From: Rhodopirellula maiorica SM1
GTDB lineage: Bacteria > Planctomycetota > Planctomycetia > Pirellulales > Pirellulaceae
Assembly (NCBI RefSeq): GCF_000346295.1
Contig: NZ_ANOG01000965.1
Coordinates: forward strand, 1-33,966
Length of the DNA stretch: 33,966 bases
Direction of reading: 5' to 3'
The position numbers were made by a program, and so were the translations under genes. The notes beneath the pieces are model-generated. The model saw only the letters and a program-made list of their open reading frames with translations, ran no database searches and was not told the DNA's origin. Shown piece by piece: positions 18,069 to 27,097 of this stretch. Each line of letters opens with the position of its first letter. Position 1 is the stretch's first letter.

Positions 18069-19268
18069 CTACGTCACGGCATCAAAACGGTCGATCACTG
18101 GCGGGCGACTCGCCAGATGTTTGCGTAGCGAGCCACGGGCCATCATCGAATCCATGTCGAGACATCCGACCAGACCGCCTGCGGAATTGACGACGGGAAT
18201 TCGCCGGTATTGGCCTCCGCTGCGAAGAATCGCATTTTCGAGCGATTCGTATTCGCGAGCAAACGGAGCGTTGTGATCGGCAATTTCACCCACGGTCGCC
18301 ATTGCGTGATTGTTGGATTCGATCGCAGTCAACAAATCTTTGAGCCTAAGGATGCCAATCACAATATCGCCCTGGGCTGTGATCGGCAAACTTGTCGTGT
18401 CGATCGATCCCCAGCGATGAGCGGCTTCGTCAAGCGTCGCGTCCATCGGGATCGAGTGGTGGCAGTGCGTCATGACATTCGAGACGCTCAGTCCCCGTAC
18501 CGATTCCATCATCTCGACTTGGCGAGCTTCGGAGATGCCCGCATAGGCGATAAACATCGCCACCAATACGGGCCCAGGTGCCTGAACGTAAACTCCCGCC
18601 ATCGCCATCAAGATCGCACATGCGATGCCGATGCGTGAAGCGAGAAAAGTGGCTCGGCGATAGTGAGTCACCATCGCTAGCAAGCTTCGCAAGACGCGTC
18701 CGCCATCCATCGGGAAGGCCGGGATCATGTTGAAAACCACCAACATGATGTTCACTGCCAACAGGATCACGCAGAACGCTAGAAACGACGGATCGGCGGA
18801 CACTTCCATCTCGGCCAGCTCGCCGTTCGCTTGCGCCGTCGCCACCGTTTCCACAGGGCCCACGAACGCATGAAAAATCTCAATTAGGATTTCAACGCCG
18901 CCGAATAGATAAAACCCGACTAATAGCAGCGACGCAATCACGACATTGACGGCGGGGCCGGCGACTGCCACTACCAATTCTTGCCAAGCGATGCGAGGCA
19001 TCCGCTGCAATCGAGCCACTCCGCCAATCGGCAGCAAGGTGATGTCGATCGTGGGAATCCCAAATTGGCGAGCCGCCAAGGCGTGCCCGTATTCGTGTAG
19101 TGTCACGCAGAAAAAGACGGCAAACAGCTGTGCCAATCCAAACGCGATGCCGATCAATCCCTGAGACTGGGTTTCGTAGGCAACATAGGCCACCAGCAGC
19201 CCAAACGTCCAATGCACGTAGACCCCAATGCCGAGGAATCGGCCTAGTTTTAGTCGGCGCTCTAACAC
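18069..19268 (-). CDS. Site-2 protease-like M50 membrane metallopeptidase with CBS domains
   Basis: A 399-residue intramembrane zinc protease of the M50/S2P (SpoIVFB-like) family. HEYGH (58-62) provides two zinc ligands and the catalytic Glu, and NMIPAFPMDGGR (180-191) contains the third ligand Asp. Five or six hydrophobic segments span residues 1-255. Two CBS domains occupy about 260-390 (SNVMTHCHHS... and VGEIADHNAPF...), suggesting control by an adenosyl ligand. The start is GTG at 19268 with GGAG about 6 bases upstream; an ATG two bases before it is out of frame. Substrates of the family are membrane-bound anti-sigma factors or similar; the substrate here is unknown. Confidence 0.92.
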   Translation of the reverse strand: MLERRLKLGRFLGIGVYVHWTFGLLVAYVAYETQSQGLIGIAFGLAQLFAVFFCVTLHEYGHALAARQFGIPTIDITLLPIGGVARLQRMPRIAWQELVVAVAGPAVNVVIASLLLVGFYLFGGVEILIEIFHAFVGPVETVATAQANGELAEMEVSADPSFLAFCVILLAVNIMLVVFNMIPAFPMDGGRVLRSLLAMVTHYRRATFLASRIGIACAILMAMAGVYVQAPGPVLVAMFIAYAGISEARQVEMMESVRGLSVSNVMTHCHHSIPMDATLDEAAHRWGSIDTTSLPITAQGDIVIGILRLKDLLTAIESNNHAMATVGEIADHNAPFAREYESLENAILRSGGQYRRIPVVNSAGGLVGCLDMDSMMARGSLRKHLASRPPVIDRFDAVT

Positions 19269-19278
19269 ATTGGCTCCG

Positions 19279-19306
19279 TTACAACGAATCGGGTTTCTGG
19301 CATAAT
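19279..19306 (+). promoter_or_regulatory. Candidate sigma-70-type promoter of the fucU-like gene
   Basis: TTACAA (19279-19284) and CATAAT (19301-19306) are separated by 16 bases, with TG one base before the -10 box. It points toward the mutarotase gene at 19395. Consensus match only. Confidence 0.4.
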
Positions 19307-19394
19307 TGTCATCACTCGCTATCAGGTATCGTAGCGAAAGAAGTCGATTTCATCCCTCCCCCCGTTTTGAACCTCCTTTTTAGCGGCTAAATCT

Positions 19395-19841
19395 ATGCTT
19401 CGACACAAACTCATTCATCCACAAATTAGTGCGATTATTGCCGCTGCGGGACACCACAGCTCGATTTTGATCGCCGACGGTAATTATCCTGCTGCCAGCA
19501 AGCGAGGTCCCCGAGCGGAATTGGTCAGCCTGAATTTGATGCCGGGCGTGCCCACGTGTAACCAAGTGCTCGAAGCCCTGTTGTCGGCGATTCCGGTCGA
19601 AGCGATCCAGACGATGCAGACCGAAACAAGTGGTCCCTATGCCTTGGACGGCGATCCACCGGTGTGGGAAGACTACCGCAAAACGATCAAAAACGAAGGG
19701 CTCGATCTGGAAATCCAACCTGTCGACAAATGGGCGTTCTACGATGCCGTTTCCACGAATGATCACGTGCTCACCATTCAAACCGCTGACCAGCAACGCT
19801 ATGCCAACATCTTGTTGACCGTTGGCGTGCGTATGGACTAG
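19395..19841 (+). CDS. fucU: RbsD/FucU-family sugar mutarotase (fucose or ribose anomer interconversion)
   Basis: A 148-residue protein of the RbsD/FucU family, which converts sugars between anomeric or pyranose/furanose forms before catabolism. The family motif appears as AAAGHHSSILIADGNYP (residues 17-33), with His20 at the catalytic position, and the C-terminal QQRYANILLTVGV matches the family's YANI motif. Length is normal. Whether fucose, ribose or another sugar is used cannot be read from the sequence. A single gene flanked by convergent and divergent neighbours; a candidate promoter lies at 19279-19306. Confidence 0.85.
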   Translation: MLRHKLIHPQISAIIAAAGHHSSILIADGNYPAASKRGPRAELVSLNLMPGVPTCNQVLEALLSAIPVEAIQTMQTETSGPYALDGDPPVWEDYRKTIKNEGLDLEIQPVDKWAFYDAVSTNDHVLTIQTADQQRYANILLTVGVRMD

Positions 19842-19851
19842 CCATTGTCGC

Positions 19852-19939
19852 TGATCGCTCCGCGATCATAGCGTCTCAGCAATCACGTTTGATCGCAACA
19901 TGTCGTTTGATCGCAACGTAATGATCGGCGGAGCGATCA
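19852..19939. repeat. Inverted and direct repeats between convergent genes
   Basis: TGATCGCTCCGCGATCA (19852-19868) is nearly the reverse complement of 19922-19939 (one extra base in the right arm). Between them CGTTTGATCGCAAC occurs twice (19886-19899 and 19904-19917, 18-base period). The right arm includes the stop codon of the propeller gene. It may work as a bidirectional transcription end. Confidence 0.65.
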
Positions 19940-21247
19940 ACGACGATCCGCCAGCAGCGATGCACAGACTAGCTCTTTGTCGTTGCGTGCATAGATGAAT
20001 CCGTTGGCGATCGCCGGGGCAGACCAGACAACGCCATCGCGACGATTGAGTTGCTCGCGTGTCGGTGAGATCAATTTCGTTCGCGAGTGTTCGTGGTAGC
20101 CATCGGGGGCGACCGTGGCAAAGATCAGTTCGCCTTGCTCGTTCAGCATGATCTCCGATTCGCCATGGCGGATCGTGTGAATCGTGGCCCAGCGAGCTCG
20201 GTTGACCGCGTTTTGGTCTTCCCAAACACGATCGCCGTTGCTCAGGTCTAAGCACCGCAGCTCGCCATAGCTGTCGACTCCGTAGATGTAATCGCCTTTG
20301 ATGAACGGGTTACTGATCATGCAGTGCAGCGCGTCGGTGTTCTTTTCATCGATGCCCACACGGTGCCACAGCTTTTCAGCGGCTGGTTTCTCCGGGTCCA
20401 AACGGATCAGCATCGAACCATCGTAGAACGAAGAAACAAACAGCTTGTCGTCTTGAACGACCGGCGTGGGCACTCCGATTGGCATGTTTCTCGGCAGCAT
20501 TGCGATACGCCAAAATACTTCGCCATTCTTGGGATTCAGCCCACTCACCGACTCGCCAGTCCAGCACACCAGCACGTCCTGGTCGCCTTGTTTGATCAAG
20601 ATTGGCGAGCTGTAGCCGGCGCGTTCATCCAGCGCGTGCCAGACCTCCTTGCCCGTGGTGCGGTCCATTGCGACGACACAGGCGTCCTTTTCACCGGCGG
20701 CGATTTGAATCACGGTGTTGTCGTAAACAATCGGTGCGGTGGTGATTCCCCAGATCGGCATTCGCGCGTTATAGTCGACTGCTAGGTCTCGTTTCCAAAG
20801 GATGTCACCTGTGGCTGCGTCAAAACAAAAGAATTTACCCATGGCGCCAACCGAGTAGGCCTTGCCATCGTCGACAGTGACACTGGCTCGAGGTCCCGCG
20901 CGATAGCTGATGGTGTAATTGACGTCGTAACGGTGCTTCCAAATCGCCTTGCCGGTTTGGGCATCAAAGCACAAGACTCGCTCCACTTCATTTTCTTCGC
21001 CACCGGCACCATGGTCGGTCACGTATACGCGTCCTTCAGCAATCGTCGGACCACTGTAACCTGCACCGATCGGAGTCGACCATTTGTGTTGCAATTTGCC
21101 GGCAGGCAATTCTTTGATTAATCCTGTTTCGCGGAGCACCGCGTCACGCTGAGGGCCTCGCCACTGAGGCCAATCTTCGCCGACCGCCACGGTCGTCACG
21201 CAGGCGGCCAACAATAGTACGCTGCTAGTAAGTGAGAACGGACGCAT
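19937..21247 (-). CDS. Secreted PQQ-like beta-propeller repeat protein
   Basis: A 436-residue protein with an N-terminal export signal (residues 1-23; LAAC at 13-16 could also be a lipobox). The mature protein begins EDWPQWRGPQRD, the signature of planctomycete outer-membrane-protein-assembly-BamB/PQQ-like propellers. Blade motifs repeat along its length: YSGPTIAEGRVYVTD, VLCFDAQTGKAIWKH, FCFDAATGDILWKRD, VVAMDRTTGKEVWHA and LRCLDLSNGDRVW. No residues specific for PQQ or haem are evident, so it may be a scaffold or binding protein rather than an enzyme. The ATG at 21247 is set by the signal peptide. It lies 41 bases downstream of the FetB-like gene. Confidence 0.87.
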   Translation of the reverse strand: MRPFSLTSSVLLLAACVTTVAVGEDWPQWRGPQRDAVLRETGLIKELPAGKLQHKWSTPIGAGYSGPTIAEGRVYVTDHGAGGEENEVERVLCFDAQTGKAIWKHRYDVNYTISYRAGPRASVTVDDGKAYSVGAMGKFFCFDAATGDILWKRDLAVDYNARMPIWGITTAPIVYDNTVIQIAAGEKDACVVAMDRTTGKEVWHALDERAGYSSPILIKQGDQDVLVCWTGESVSGLNPKNGEVFWRIAMLPRNMPIGVPTPVVQDDKLFVSSFYDGSMLIRLDPEKPAAEKLWHRVGIDEKNTDALHCMISNPFIKGDYIYGVDSYGELRCLDLSNGDRVWEDQNAVNRARWATIHTIRHGESEIMLNEQGELIFATVAPDGYHEHSRTKLISPTREQLNRRDGVVWSAPAIANGFIYARNDKELVCASLLADRR

Positions 21248-21288
21248 AAGATTTCCTAATAGGTAATGAAGAGAAGAAGACCCGGGAC

Positions 21289-22035
21289 TTAGGCAACGGT
21301 ATTTTCGTTGCCTGCTTGAAGATGGATTTCGGAGCGACCGATCAGCCAAAGGAAAAGGGCTGCAGAAAGCCCCGCAGAACCAAAGATCATGCACATCACC
21401 ATGATTTGATAACGTGCGGCAATCAATGGCGAGACCCCTGCTAATACCTGGCCGGTCATCATGCCGGGAATCGAGACAATGCCGACCGCGTAGAGCGAAT
21501 TCGTGATCGGAATGAACGCCGCTCTCAACGCGACTTCACGAGCTTGGATGTCCGAAGCGGTTCGCTGGATTTCCGCATAATAGCGCTCGGCCGCTAAGCT
21601 GACCGAATTCATACTGCTCGATAGCGTCATGCCCGCCAGCGGAATGAAAACGCGTGGCGCAAACCACGGATCCAACCTGAGGACAACTTGCGTCATCACG
21701 AGGAACGTCGACCCCGCGCCAAGTAAGATCGCCAGAAACGAGAACCGAAAATTCCGCCGCCGGTCGCTTGGTATCGTTCGCAGCGAGATCCAGCTGGCCG
21801 CAACCAGCATCGCGGTGAATACTCCGATCACCACCAGGGATGTGTCGGTGCTGAAAATGAACCCCAACAGATAACCGACCAGCGCCAGTTGCAGGAGCAT
21901 GCGAATCACTCCGATCAAGGCCGCTCGGAAACCAAGCGACCAGCGGATCATCAGGGCAAGCACCAGTACGACTGGCAGTAACGCAAACGCCAATCGATGC
22001 AGTGGAATGACGTCGGTCATGGATGGGGCAATCAT
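21289..22035 (-). CDS. fetB: FetB-like ABC transporter permease (UPF0014)
   Basis: A 248-residue integral membrane protein with about seven hydrophobic segments. The conserved central motif PLAGMTLSSSMNSVSLAAERYY and the later FIPITNSLYAVGIVSIPGMMTGQVLAGVSPL match the FetB/YbbM family (cut here to describe; the key residues are MxxxxxMN and PGMMTGQ). FetB is the membrane subunit of the FetAB transporter, linked to iron export and peroxide resistance in E. coli. No FetA ATPase gene is nearby in this window. Either ATG at 22035 or 22020 could start it. It lies between the propeller gene and a repeat element. Confidence 0.85.
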   Translation of the reverse strand: MIAPSMTDVIPLHRLAFALLPVVLVLALMIRWSLGFRAALIGVIRMLLQLALVGYLLGFIFSTDTSLVVIGVFTAMLVAASWISLRTIPSDRRRNFRFSFLAILLGAGSTFLVMTQVVLRLDPWFAPRVFIPLAGMTLSSSMNSVSLAAERYYAEIQRTASDIQAREVALRAAFIPITNSLYAVGIVSIPGMMTGQVLAGVSPLIAARYQIMVMCMIFGSAGLSAALFLWLIGRSEIHLQAGNENTVA

Positions 22036-22058
22036 TTAGAGAGCTGACGGGACCAAAT

Positions 22059-22124
22059 GTGGGATAGGCCTCCAGACTGTCATTCCAGCAACCACTTTCG
22101 CTACGACAGAGAAGCCTATCCCAC
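22059..22124. repeat. Intergenic inverted repeat, third copy of the GTGGGATAGGC family
   Basis: GTGGGATAGGC (22059-22069) pairs with GCCTATCCCAC (22114-22124), an 11-bp perfect stem around a 44-base loop. Its first 25 bases match the element at 15817-15841 in 23 positions. It lies between the sulfatase and the fetB-like gene. TTTTT follows on the plus strand but no gene is transcribed that way, so it is not a terminator for the neighbours. Confidence 0.75.
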
Positions 22125-22198
22125 TTTTTACTTACGCGAGTTATCTGGTGTCTGACGGCCCACGGATCACAGGTTATCGCAGTCGTGATCTCGCAAAT

Positions 22199-24088
22199 TT
22201 ACTTTCGCTTGCTTAATCGCAGCAACCGAACTTCCATCACTTCGTCGCCAGGCACCTCGATCGCCGATAGTTTTAACGGTCCTCGTCCCTTCGCTAGTGT
22301 GATCTTGCCAACGTGCATGGGTTTGAAATCTTTGACGTACGATTCCGATCCACGGTTAGGAGTCCGATCCGCTTCGGCGCCATAGGCCGGCGGATCATGG
22401 GCCTGAGTGACTTTCCCGTTCAGTTTGGCATCGCCAAACTGCAGTTGGAACTCGGCTCCGACGTCATCTGCGGCACATGCATAAAAGATCTCGACGTCGA
22501 ACGTTGCCGTTTCCGAGACTTCGATGTCCCAAGTGATTGCGTCATTAGGATCGCCAACCCAGTGAGTAAAGTACGAACAATTGGGGGCTCGTGCACTCCG
22601 CTGCACACTGCCATGTTCGACCCCGTCACGTGCCGGCAGCAACGTGGTGGGGGCTTCGCCGACCGGGAAAGGACGCTCGTCGGGTTTGACAAGATCGCCA
22701 AGCTCCTGGACATATTGGTCCGCCGTTCGCTTCATTTCACGGACCACATCAGGATGTTTCTCCGAGACATCGATATCCTGACCGGGGTCCGCGACGATAT
22801 CGTAAAGTTTTCCCGAGGCGTCCATGCGGAATCGTTGATTGCGAACGCTCACTCGCGGTGTTGGCGGTTTGCCTTTACCACCACGCGGAGGTTGGTACGA
22901 GATCAACATTCGGTCGCTCCACTGCGAGTCGTTGCCTTTCAGTAGTGGTACAAGCGATCGGCCATCGAGCGGTTTTGGCGCGGAATAAGAAACCGAGGCG
23001 AGTTCAGTCAACGTGGGCAGCAAGTCCACCGCACCGGCAATCGGTTGGATCGTCTTGCCTTCGGCGATATGGCCCGGCCATCGCATCAACATCGGGACTC
23101 GGATGCCTCCTTCGTCGATGCTTCCTTTGCGGCCTTTCATGCCGCCATTCCATCGCCATCCATTAGGGCCGTTGTCGCTAAAGTAGATGACAATCGTGTC
23201 CTCGGCGATCGAAAGCTCGTCGATCTTCTCAAGCACCCGGCCCACATTCCAGTCGATGTTTTCACACATCGCCAATGCGGCTCGCAAATGAGGCATGTCC
23301 TCTTGTTTGGGATTGCGGTTGTGCATCTTCAGAGGTCGATTGGCGACCTTGTCAAAATACTTGTCTGGAACTTGCATCGGTGAATGCGGAGTGTTGTACG
23401 GCAGGTAACAGAAGAAGGGTTTGCCCTGCTTGTGATTCGACTCCATGAATTCCATCGCATGCGTAGTCAGATCGTCCGTGATGTAGCCTTGCCCCCGCGT
23501 GATTTCATTGTTGTGTTCCAGCATCGGGTCAAAGTAATGGCCCCAGTGCCCCGAGGTGAAACCGTAATATTCTTCGAACCCACGAGCGTTGGGGTGATAC
23601 GGAAATTGGGATCCATTGTGCCATTTTCCAAACGCGCCGGTCGCATACCCAGCTTGCTTAAAAATGTCGGCGATCGTGACTTCGTCGGGATTGATCCGTT
23701 CTTGGCCTGTGGAAACCCCTCGCACGCCCGTTCTAGCGTAATAGCGGCCGGTTAAAAATTCGGCGCGAGTGGGGGCGCAAACGGGACAGACATAAAACCG
23801 ATCAAACAACACGCCGTCGCTGGCTAGCGAGTCGATATTCGGAGTCGATAGATTGGTGTTGCCATGCACACTGAGGTCACCCCAGCCTTGGTCATCGGCG
23901 AGCATGATGACGATATTAGGATGTTCGGCCGCTTGAGCGTCACGCGACGGAGCGAAAGCGAGTTGAGCGAGACAAAGAAGTGTCGCGACCACGAACGCGG
24001 CGTCGCGGAAGCCGGTGCGGGTGTGCTGCGGTCGTGAGGTAGGCGTGCGATGACCGAGCGTCATCGTCGAGGCAAATGAACGAATCAT
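22199..24088 (-). CDS. Secreted Cys-type sulfatase (arylsulfatase A family)
   Basis: A 629-residue sulfatase that hydrolyses sulfate esters, probably of polysaccharides. A basic N-terminus and hydrophobic segment (about 30-48) export it. Metal ligands Asp65/Asp66 sit in IMLADDQGWGD (61-71), and Cys104 in CAPTRAEFLTGRY is the residue expected to be converted to formylglycine. Later motifs include GKWH, PYNTPHSPM and YFSDNGPNGWRWNGGMKGRKG (cited in part), all typical. After the catalytic domain (to about 500) comes a C-terminal beta-rich domain (about 510-629) with YFTHWVGDPNDAITWDIEV, possibly a carbohydrate-binding module. Starts at the ATG at 24088. It is 215 bases downstream of the dehydratase gene. 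Confidence 0.93.
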   Translation of the reverse strand: MIRSFASTMTLGHRTPTSRPQHTRTGFRDAAFVVATLLCLAQLAFAPSRDAQAAEHPNIVIMLADDQGWGDLSVHGNTNLSTPNIDSLASDGVLFDRFYVCPVCAPTRAEFLTGRYYARTGVRGVSTGQERINPDEVTIADIFKQAGYATGAFGKWHNGSQFPYHPNARGFEEYYGFTSGHWGHYFDPMLEHNNEITRGQGYITDDLTTHAMEFMESNHKQGKPFFCYLPYNTPHSPMQVPDKYFDKVANRPLKMHNRNPKQEDMPHLRAALAMCENIDWNVGRVLEKIDELSIAEDTIVIYFSDNGPNGWRWNGGMKGRKGSIDEGGIRVPMLMRWPGHIAEGKTIQPIAGAVDLLPTLTELASVSYSAPKPLDGRSLVPLLKGNDSQWSDRMLISYQPPRGGKGKPPTPRVSVRNQRFRMDASGKLYDIVADPGQDIDVSEKHPDVVREMKRTADQYVQELGDLVKPDERPFPVGEAPTTLLPARDGVEHGSVQRSARAPNCSYFTHWVGDPNDAITWDIEVSETATFDVEIFYACAADDVGAEFQLQFGDAKLNGKVTQAHDPPAYGAEADRTPNRGSESYVKDFKPMHVGKITLAKGRGPLKLSAIEVPGDEVMEVRLLRLSKRK

Positions 24089-24303
24089 TCAGGATCCTCA
24101 GGGTTAGGATGGGGGGCGGGCGTTTCAGTCGCCAAACGGCGACCCCCACTATCGTAACCCACAATGGGTATCGAATCATCCTGCGTGTCGCAATCAATTC
24201 GATACCGCCAGTCTCGTTGCGTCGCCGCCGCAACGCAAACGTTGTTGCCGCACGCGTCCCTGCAAAAAGGTCCGGACGCGTGTGGATTCGCAGCCTCGGT
24301 CGC

Positions 24304-25440
24304 TTAAGTCGTCAGACTGTACGACTTGTTGCAAGCGGTTTGGTACTTCCAAACAGGGTCTCCGAGGACGTCGAATCGAGGCGAGATGCCGAGTCCCGGT
24401 TCGGTCGACGCTGCCATGCGTCCATTGACTCGTTGAGGTGCGCCGTCGGCGATCGATTGGGTCACGTAGCTGTTGAAATCTGTCGATGTGAACAGGTACT
24501 CGGTCGGAGTGCTGTGGGCCAGATGCGAGATCGCTGATGTGATGATGTCGCCACCCCAGCTGTCTTCGAGCGTCATGGCGATCCCGAGCGAAACACAAAG
24601 ATCACGGGCTTGGCGTGCTTTGGTCAAACCGCCGAATTTGCTGATCTTGATGTTGACGACGTCCATTGCCCGATCAGCAACCCCTTTTAGGATCGCATCG
24701 ACCGAATCGATCACTTCGTCCAAGACAAATGGTAGGGTTGTGTTTTGGCGGATGCTCAGACATTGTTGGTACGTGGCACAAGGTTGTTCGATATAGACGT
24801 CCACGTCCTTGACCGCATTGACCACTCGCATCGCTTCGTGCATCAACCAACCCGTGTTCGCATCGGCGATCAATTTGTCGCCGGGTTGCAATACTGCGCG
24901 TGTGGCGCGAATTCGCTCGATGTCATCGTCGGCTCGACCACCCACTTTCAATTGGAATCGGCGATAACCTTCGGCTCGGTAGCTCGCTACGTTTTCAGCC
25001 ATCTCGGCTGCAGGGCGTTGTGAAATGGCGCGGTAAAGGACGACGTCGTCGCCGTAGCGACCGCCCAGCAACGTGCTGACAGGCATTTCAGCGGCTTTGC
25101 CGAGAATGTCCCAACATGCCATGTCGATGGCCGATTTGACGTAAGGATGTCCCTTCATCAATCGGTCCATTTTCAAATTTAACGCCATCAATTCAGTCGG
25201 ATCGTCTCCGATCAAATGGGGCGCTAGCTCTTGGATGCCTGTTCGAGCACCGGCCGCATAGGCAGGTAGATAGACAGGACCGAGCGGACATACTTCGCCA
25301 TAGCCGCTGATACCCGAATCTGTTTGAATCTCGACCACGGTGCTGTCAAAAACGTCTACGCTTTTGCCTTCGGACCAACTGTAATTGCCTTCGTGCAGGG
25401 GAAGGTCGACTTGGTAAATCTTTAGTCCTGTGATTTTCAT
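24304..25440 (-). CDS. Enolase-superfamily dehydratase/epimerase (mandelate racemase type)
   Basis: A 378-residue enzyme of the mandelate racemase/muconate lactonizing group. Metal ligands are Asp193 (IADANTGW), Glu218 (YIEQPC) and Asp241 (LDEVID), and candidate general bases are Lys165 (FQLKVGG) and Lys265 ([10 protein letters not shown]). The motif [13 protein letters not shown] near 287-299 resembles, from memory, the cis-3-hydroxy-L-proline dehydratase and hydroxyproline-betaine epimerase branch; acid-sugar dehydratases are the alternative. The substrate is not certain. It lies upstream of the sulfatase on the same strand, and next to the AraC/XylR regulator gene, which may control it. 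Confidence 0.85.
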   Translation of the reverse strand: MKITGLKIYQVDLPLHEGNYSWSEGKSVDVFDSTVVEIQTDSGISGYGEVCPLGPVYLPAYAAGARTGIQELAPHLIGDDPTELMALNLKMDRLMKGHPYVKSAIDMACWDILGKAAEMPVSTLLGGRYGDDVVLYRAISQRPAAEMAENVASYRAEGYRRFQLKVGGRADDDIERIRATRAVLQPGDKLIADANTGWLMHEAMRVVNAVKDVDVYIEQPCATYQQCLSIRQNTTLPFVLDEVIDSVDAILKGVADRAMDVVNIKISKFGGLTKARQARDLCVSLGIAMTLEDSWGGDIITSAISHLAHSTPTEYLFTSTDFNSYVTQSIADGAPQRVNGRMAASTEPGLGISPRFDVLGDPVWKYQTACNKSYSLTT

Positions 25441-25772
25441 TGATTAGGGCTCTTTAATGAGAACGCGGCAAGTGAGTTGTGGTCTAGCAGAATGGTCGAA
25501 TTTGTTTGACAACGAGCCGCTAAGCCGAATCTGTTTTTTGGGGGGGAGTGGCTGTTGAGAGGTTGAGATCACGTCAAATGCTATAGATCAAAGCTTCTCA
25601 GCTCGATTACCTTGCATATTCTAGCGATAGGCATCAGCGGTTACTTGGCTGGAAAATACCTCAATCGATCATTTTGCGCATAGTTCAGCTGATTCTTGGG
25701 GCCACCTTTGGCGAGTTTTCGGGGCACCTGTGACAAATTAGGCCACCATTTCCAGGGGGAAATCCGGTCGCA
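25441..25772. other. Intergenic region, no gene seen
   Basis: The 332 bases between the regulator's stop and the dehydratase's start contain no credible ORF on either strand. The dehydratase promoter and any operator should be here. T6G7 (25534-25546) is a homopolymer junction that could be hard to sequence. No clear promoter hexamers were found. Confidence 0.5.
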
Positions 25773-26936
25773 TCAAGCTTTTTGCACTGGGGGCTCGCGA
25801 ATCGATCTCCGGTACGCGGTCGCCGTCATGCCACAATGCTTTTTGAACAATTGCACAAAGTACTGCTGCGTCGTAAATCCCGTTCGTTCCGCTATCTGTT
25901 CAATGCTGAGCTCGGTGTCTCGCAATAGCTCTTTTGCAGTTTGGAGACGAATTCGATTGATTTCTTGATTGGGCGACCGTTGCAACAGCTCGCGGCATCC
26001 GCGTTCGAGTTGACTACGCGACAGCGGTACTGCATCCAAAACACTTGCGATCCGGATCCCGTCGCAAGCATGTTGACGGATGAAACGAATGGCAGCCGCC
26101 AATAGCGGATCACTGGTGGCGACGATATCAGACGATTGCCGAGTGATGACACCGATCGGCGGGATCAACAGTGGTGTCGTGCGTGGTTTGCCGCCGCTCA
26201 TCATTCGGTCCAGTAATCGAGCGGCTTGGTAACCAATGCGATGCCCGTCCAGCTGCACGCTGCTGAGCGTCGGAGTGCTGATGGTCGTAAGCGTTTCATC
26301 GTTTTCGACACCGACCACAGCGATCTGTTCCGGCACCCGAATATTGCCGCGGCGGCATGCGTCGAGTAGCCAGCATCCTAGTTGGTCGGTGCAGGCGAGA
26401 ATCGCAGCAGGCTTTGGAAGCTGTTGGATCCACTGGCACAGCCGAGCTTGTTGGCGTTCCCATTGGCTCGGTTTCTCGGTTGCACCGGATTGACGAAACT
26501 CTTCGCATCCAAATCCGGCGGCTTCCAGGTCAGCGACGAAGCTGTTCCGGCGGTCGATAAAAAACTGTTCCGTGTCGAGGCGGTAGATACCAAAGTGTTC
26601 GTAGCCAAGCTCGAGAAAGTGAGCCGCGGCCAATTTGCCGACGGCATGATTGTCGACGCCTACAAACGGGAACTGCTTGGCAAGACGACTCGACCGCAGC
26701 TCGACTGTCGGTACTCCCACCTGTGTCACCGCACGCCCAATCGCAGCGTTGCCTGATCGCGTCAGAATTCCATCGCCGTCCCAGTTTCGCAGCCAGGGAG
26801 GCGGTTCAGATTCGAGGTCCCGTAGTTCGACGAACATCGACCATGATGCCTGTTCGGTAGCATAGCGTTTAACCCCACTGAGCAAATCTCGCCCGTAGCT
26901 ACGTGAGGTTTCGATAATGAGGGCAACACGACGCAG
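25773..26936 (-). CDS. AraC-family regulator with XylR-like sugar-binding domain (probable CTG start)
   Basis: A protein of about 387 residues: a periplasmic-binding-protein-like (LacI/XylR-type) ligand domain followed by a C-terminal AraC helix-turn-helix (about the last 100 residues, with LSIEQIAERTGFTTQQYFVQLFKKHCGMTATAYR, cited in part). The family's conserved first strand, RRVALIIETSRSYGRDLLSG, lies upstream of the first TTG (26885) and is in frame to a stop at 26960-26958 without any ATG, GTG or TTG. AAGGAG at about 26951-26946 lies about 9 bases before a CTG at 26936, which I take as the start. It is divergent from the TIM-barrel operon and probably regulates that and/or the dehydratase in response to a sugar. 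Confidence 0.8.
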   Translation of the reverse strand: MRRVALIIETSRSYGRDLLSGVKRYATEQASWSMFVELRDLESEPPPWLRNWDGDGILTRSGNAAIGRAVTQVGVPTVELRSSRLAKQFPFVGVDNHAVGKLAAAHFLELGYEHFGIYRLDTEQFFIDRRNSFVADLEAAGFGCEEFRQSGATEKPSQWERQQARLCQWIQQLPKPAAILACTDQLGCWLLDACRRGNIRVPEQIAVVGVENDETLTTISTPTLSSVQLDGHRIGYQAARLLDRMMSGGKPRTTPLLIPPIGVITRQSSDIVATSDPLLAAAIRFIRQHACDGIRIASVLDAVPLSRSQLERGCRELLQRSPNQEINRIRLQTAKELLRDTELSIEQIAERTGFTTQQYFVQLFKKHCGMTATAYRRSIREPPVQKA

Positions 26937-27097
26937 GGGGACAGTCTCCTTTGCAGGTCAGCCTAATTCGGAAAAAACGGCGACGCAATATAGTGTAAAA
27001 GAATGACGCAAAAACGCAGGGCGTGTCTTGCCGGTCCATGTTAAAATCGTGAGATCCTCAATACGCGACCTTCCTCCCCCCGACGCGGATTTCCCCG

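Noticed and set aside
19886-19917. Two direct repeats suggestive of a CRISPR array
   Set aside because: Only two 14-base copies with a 4-base gap; far too short and not an array.
25534-25546. T6G7 homopolymer junction
   Set aside because: Lies in a non-coding gap, so no reading frame is affected; could be a sequencing weak spot but no biological signal is apparent.
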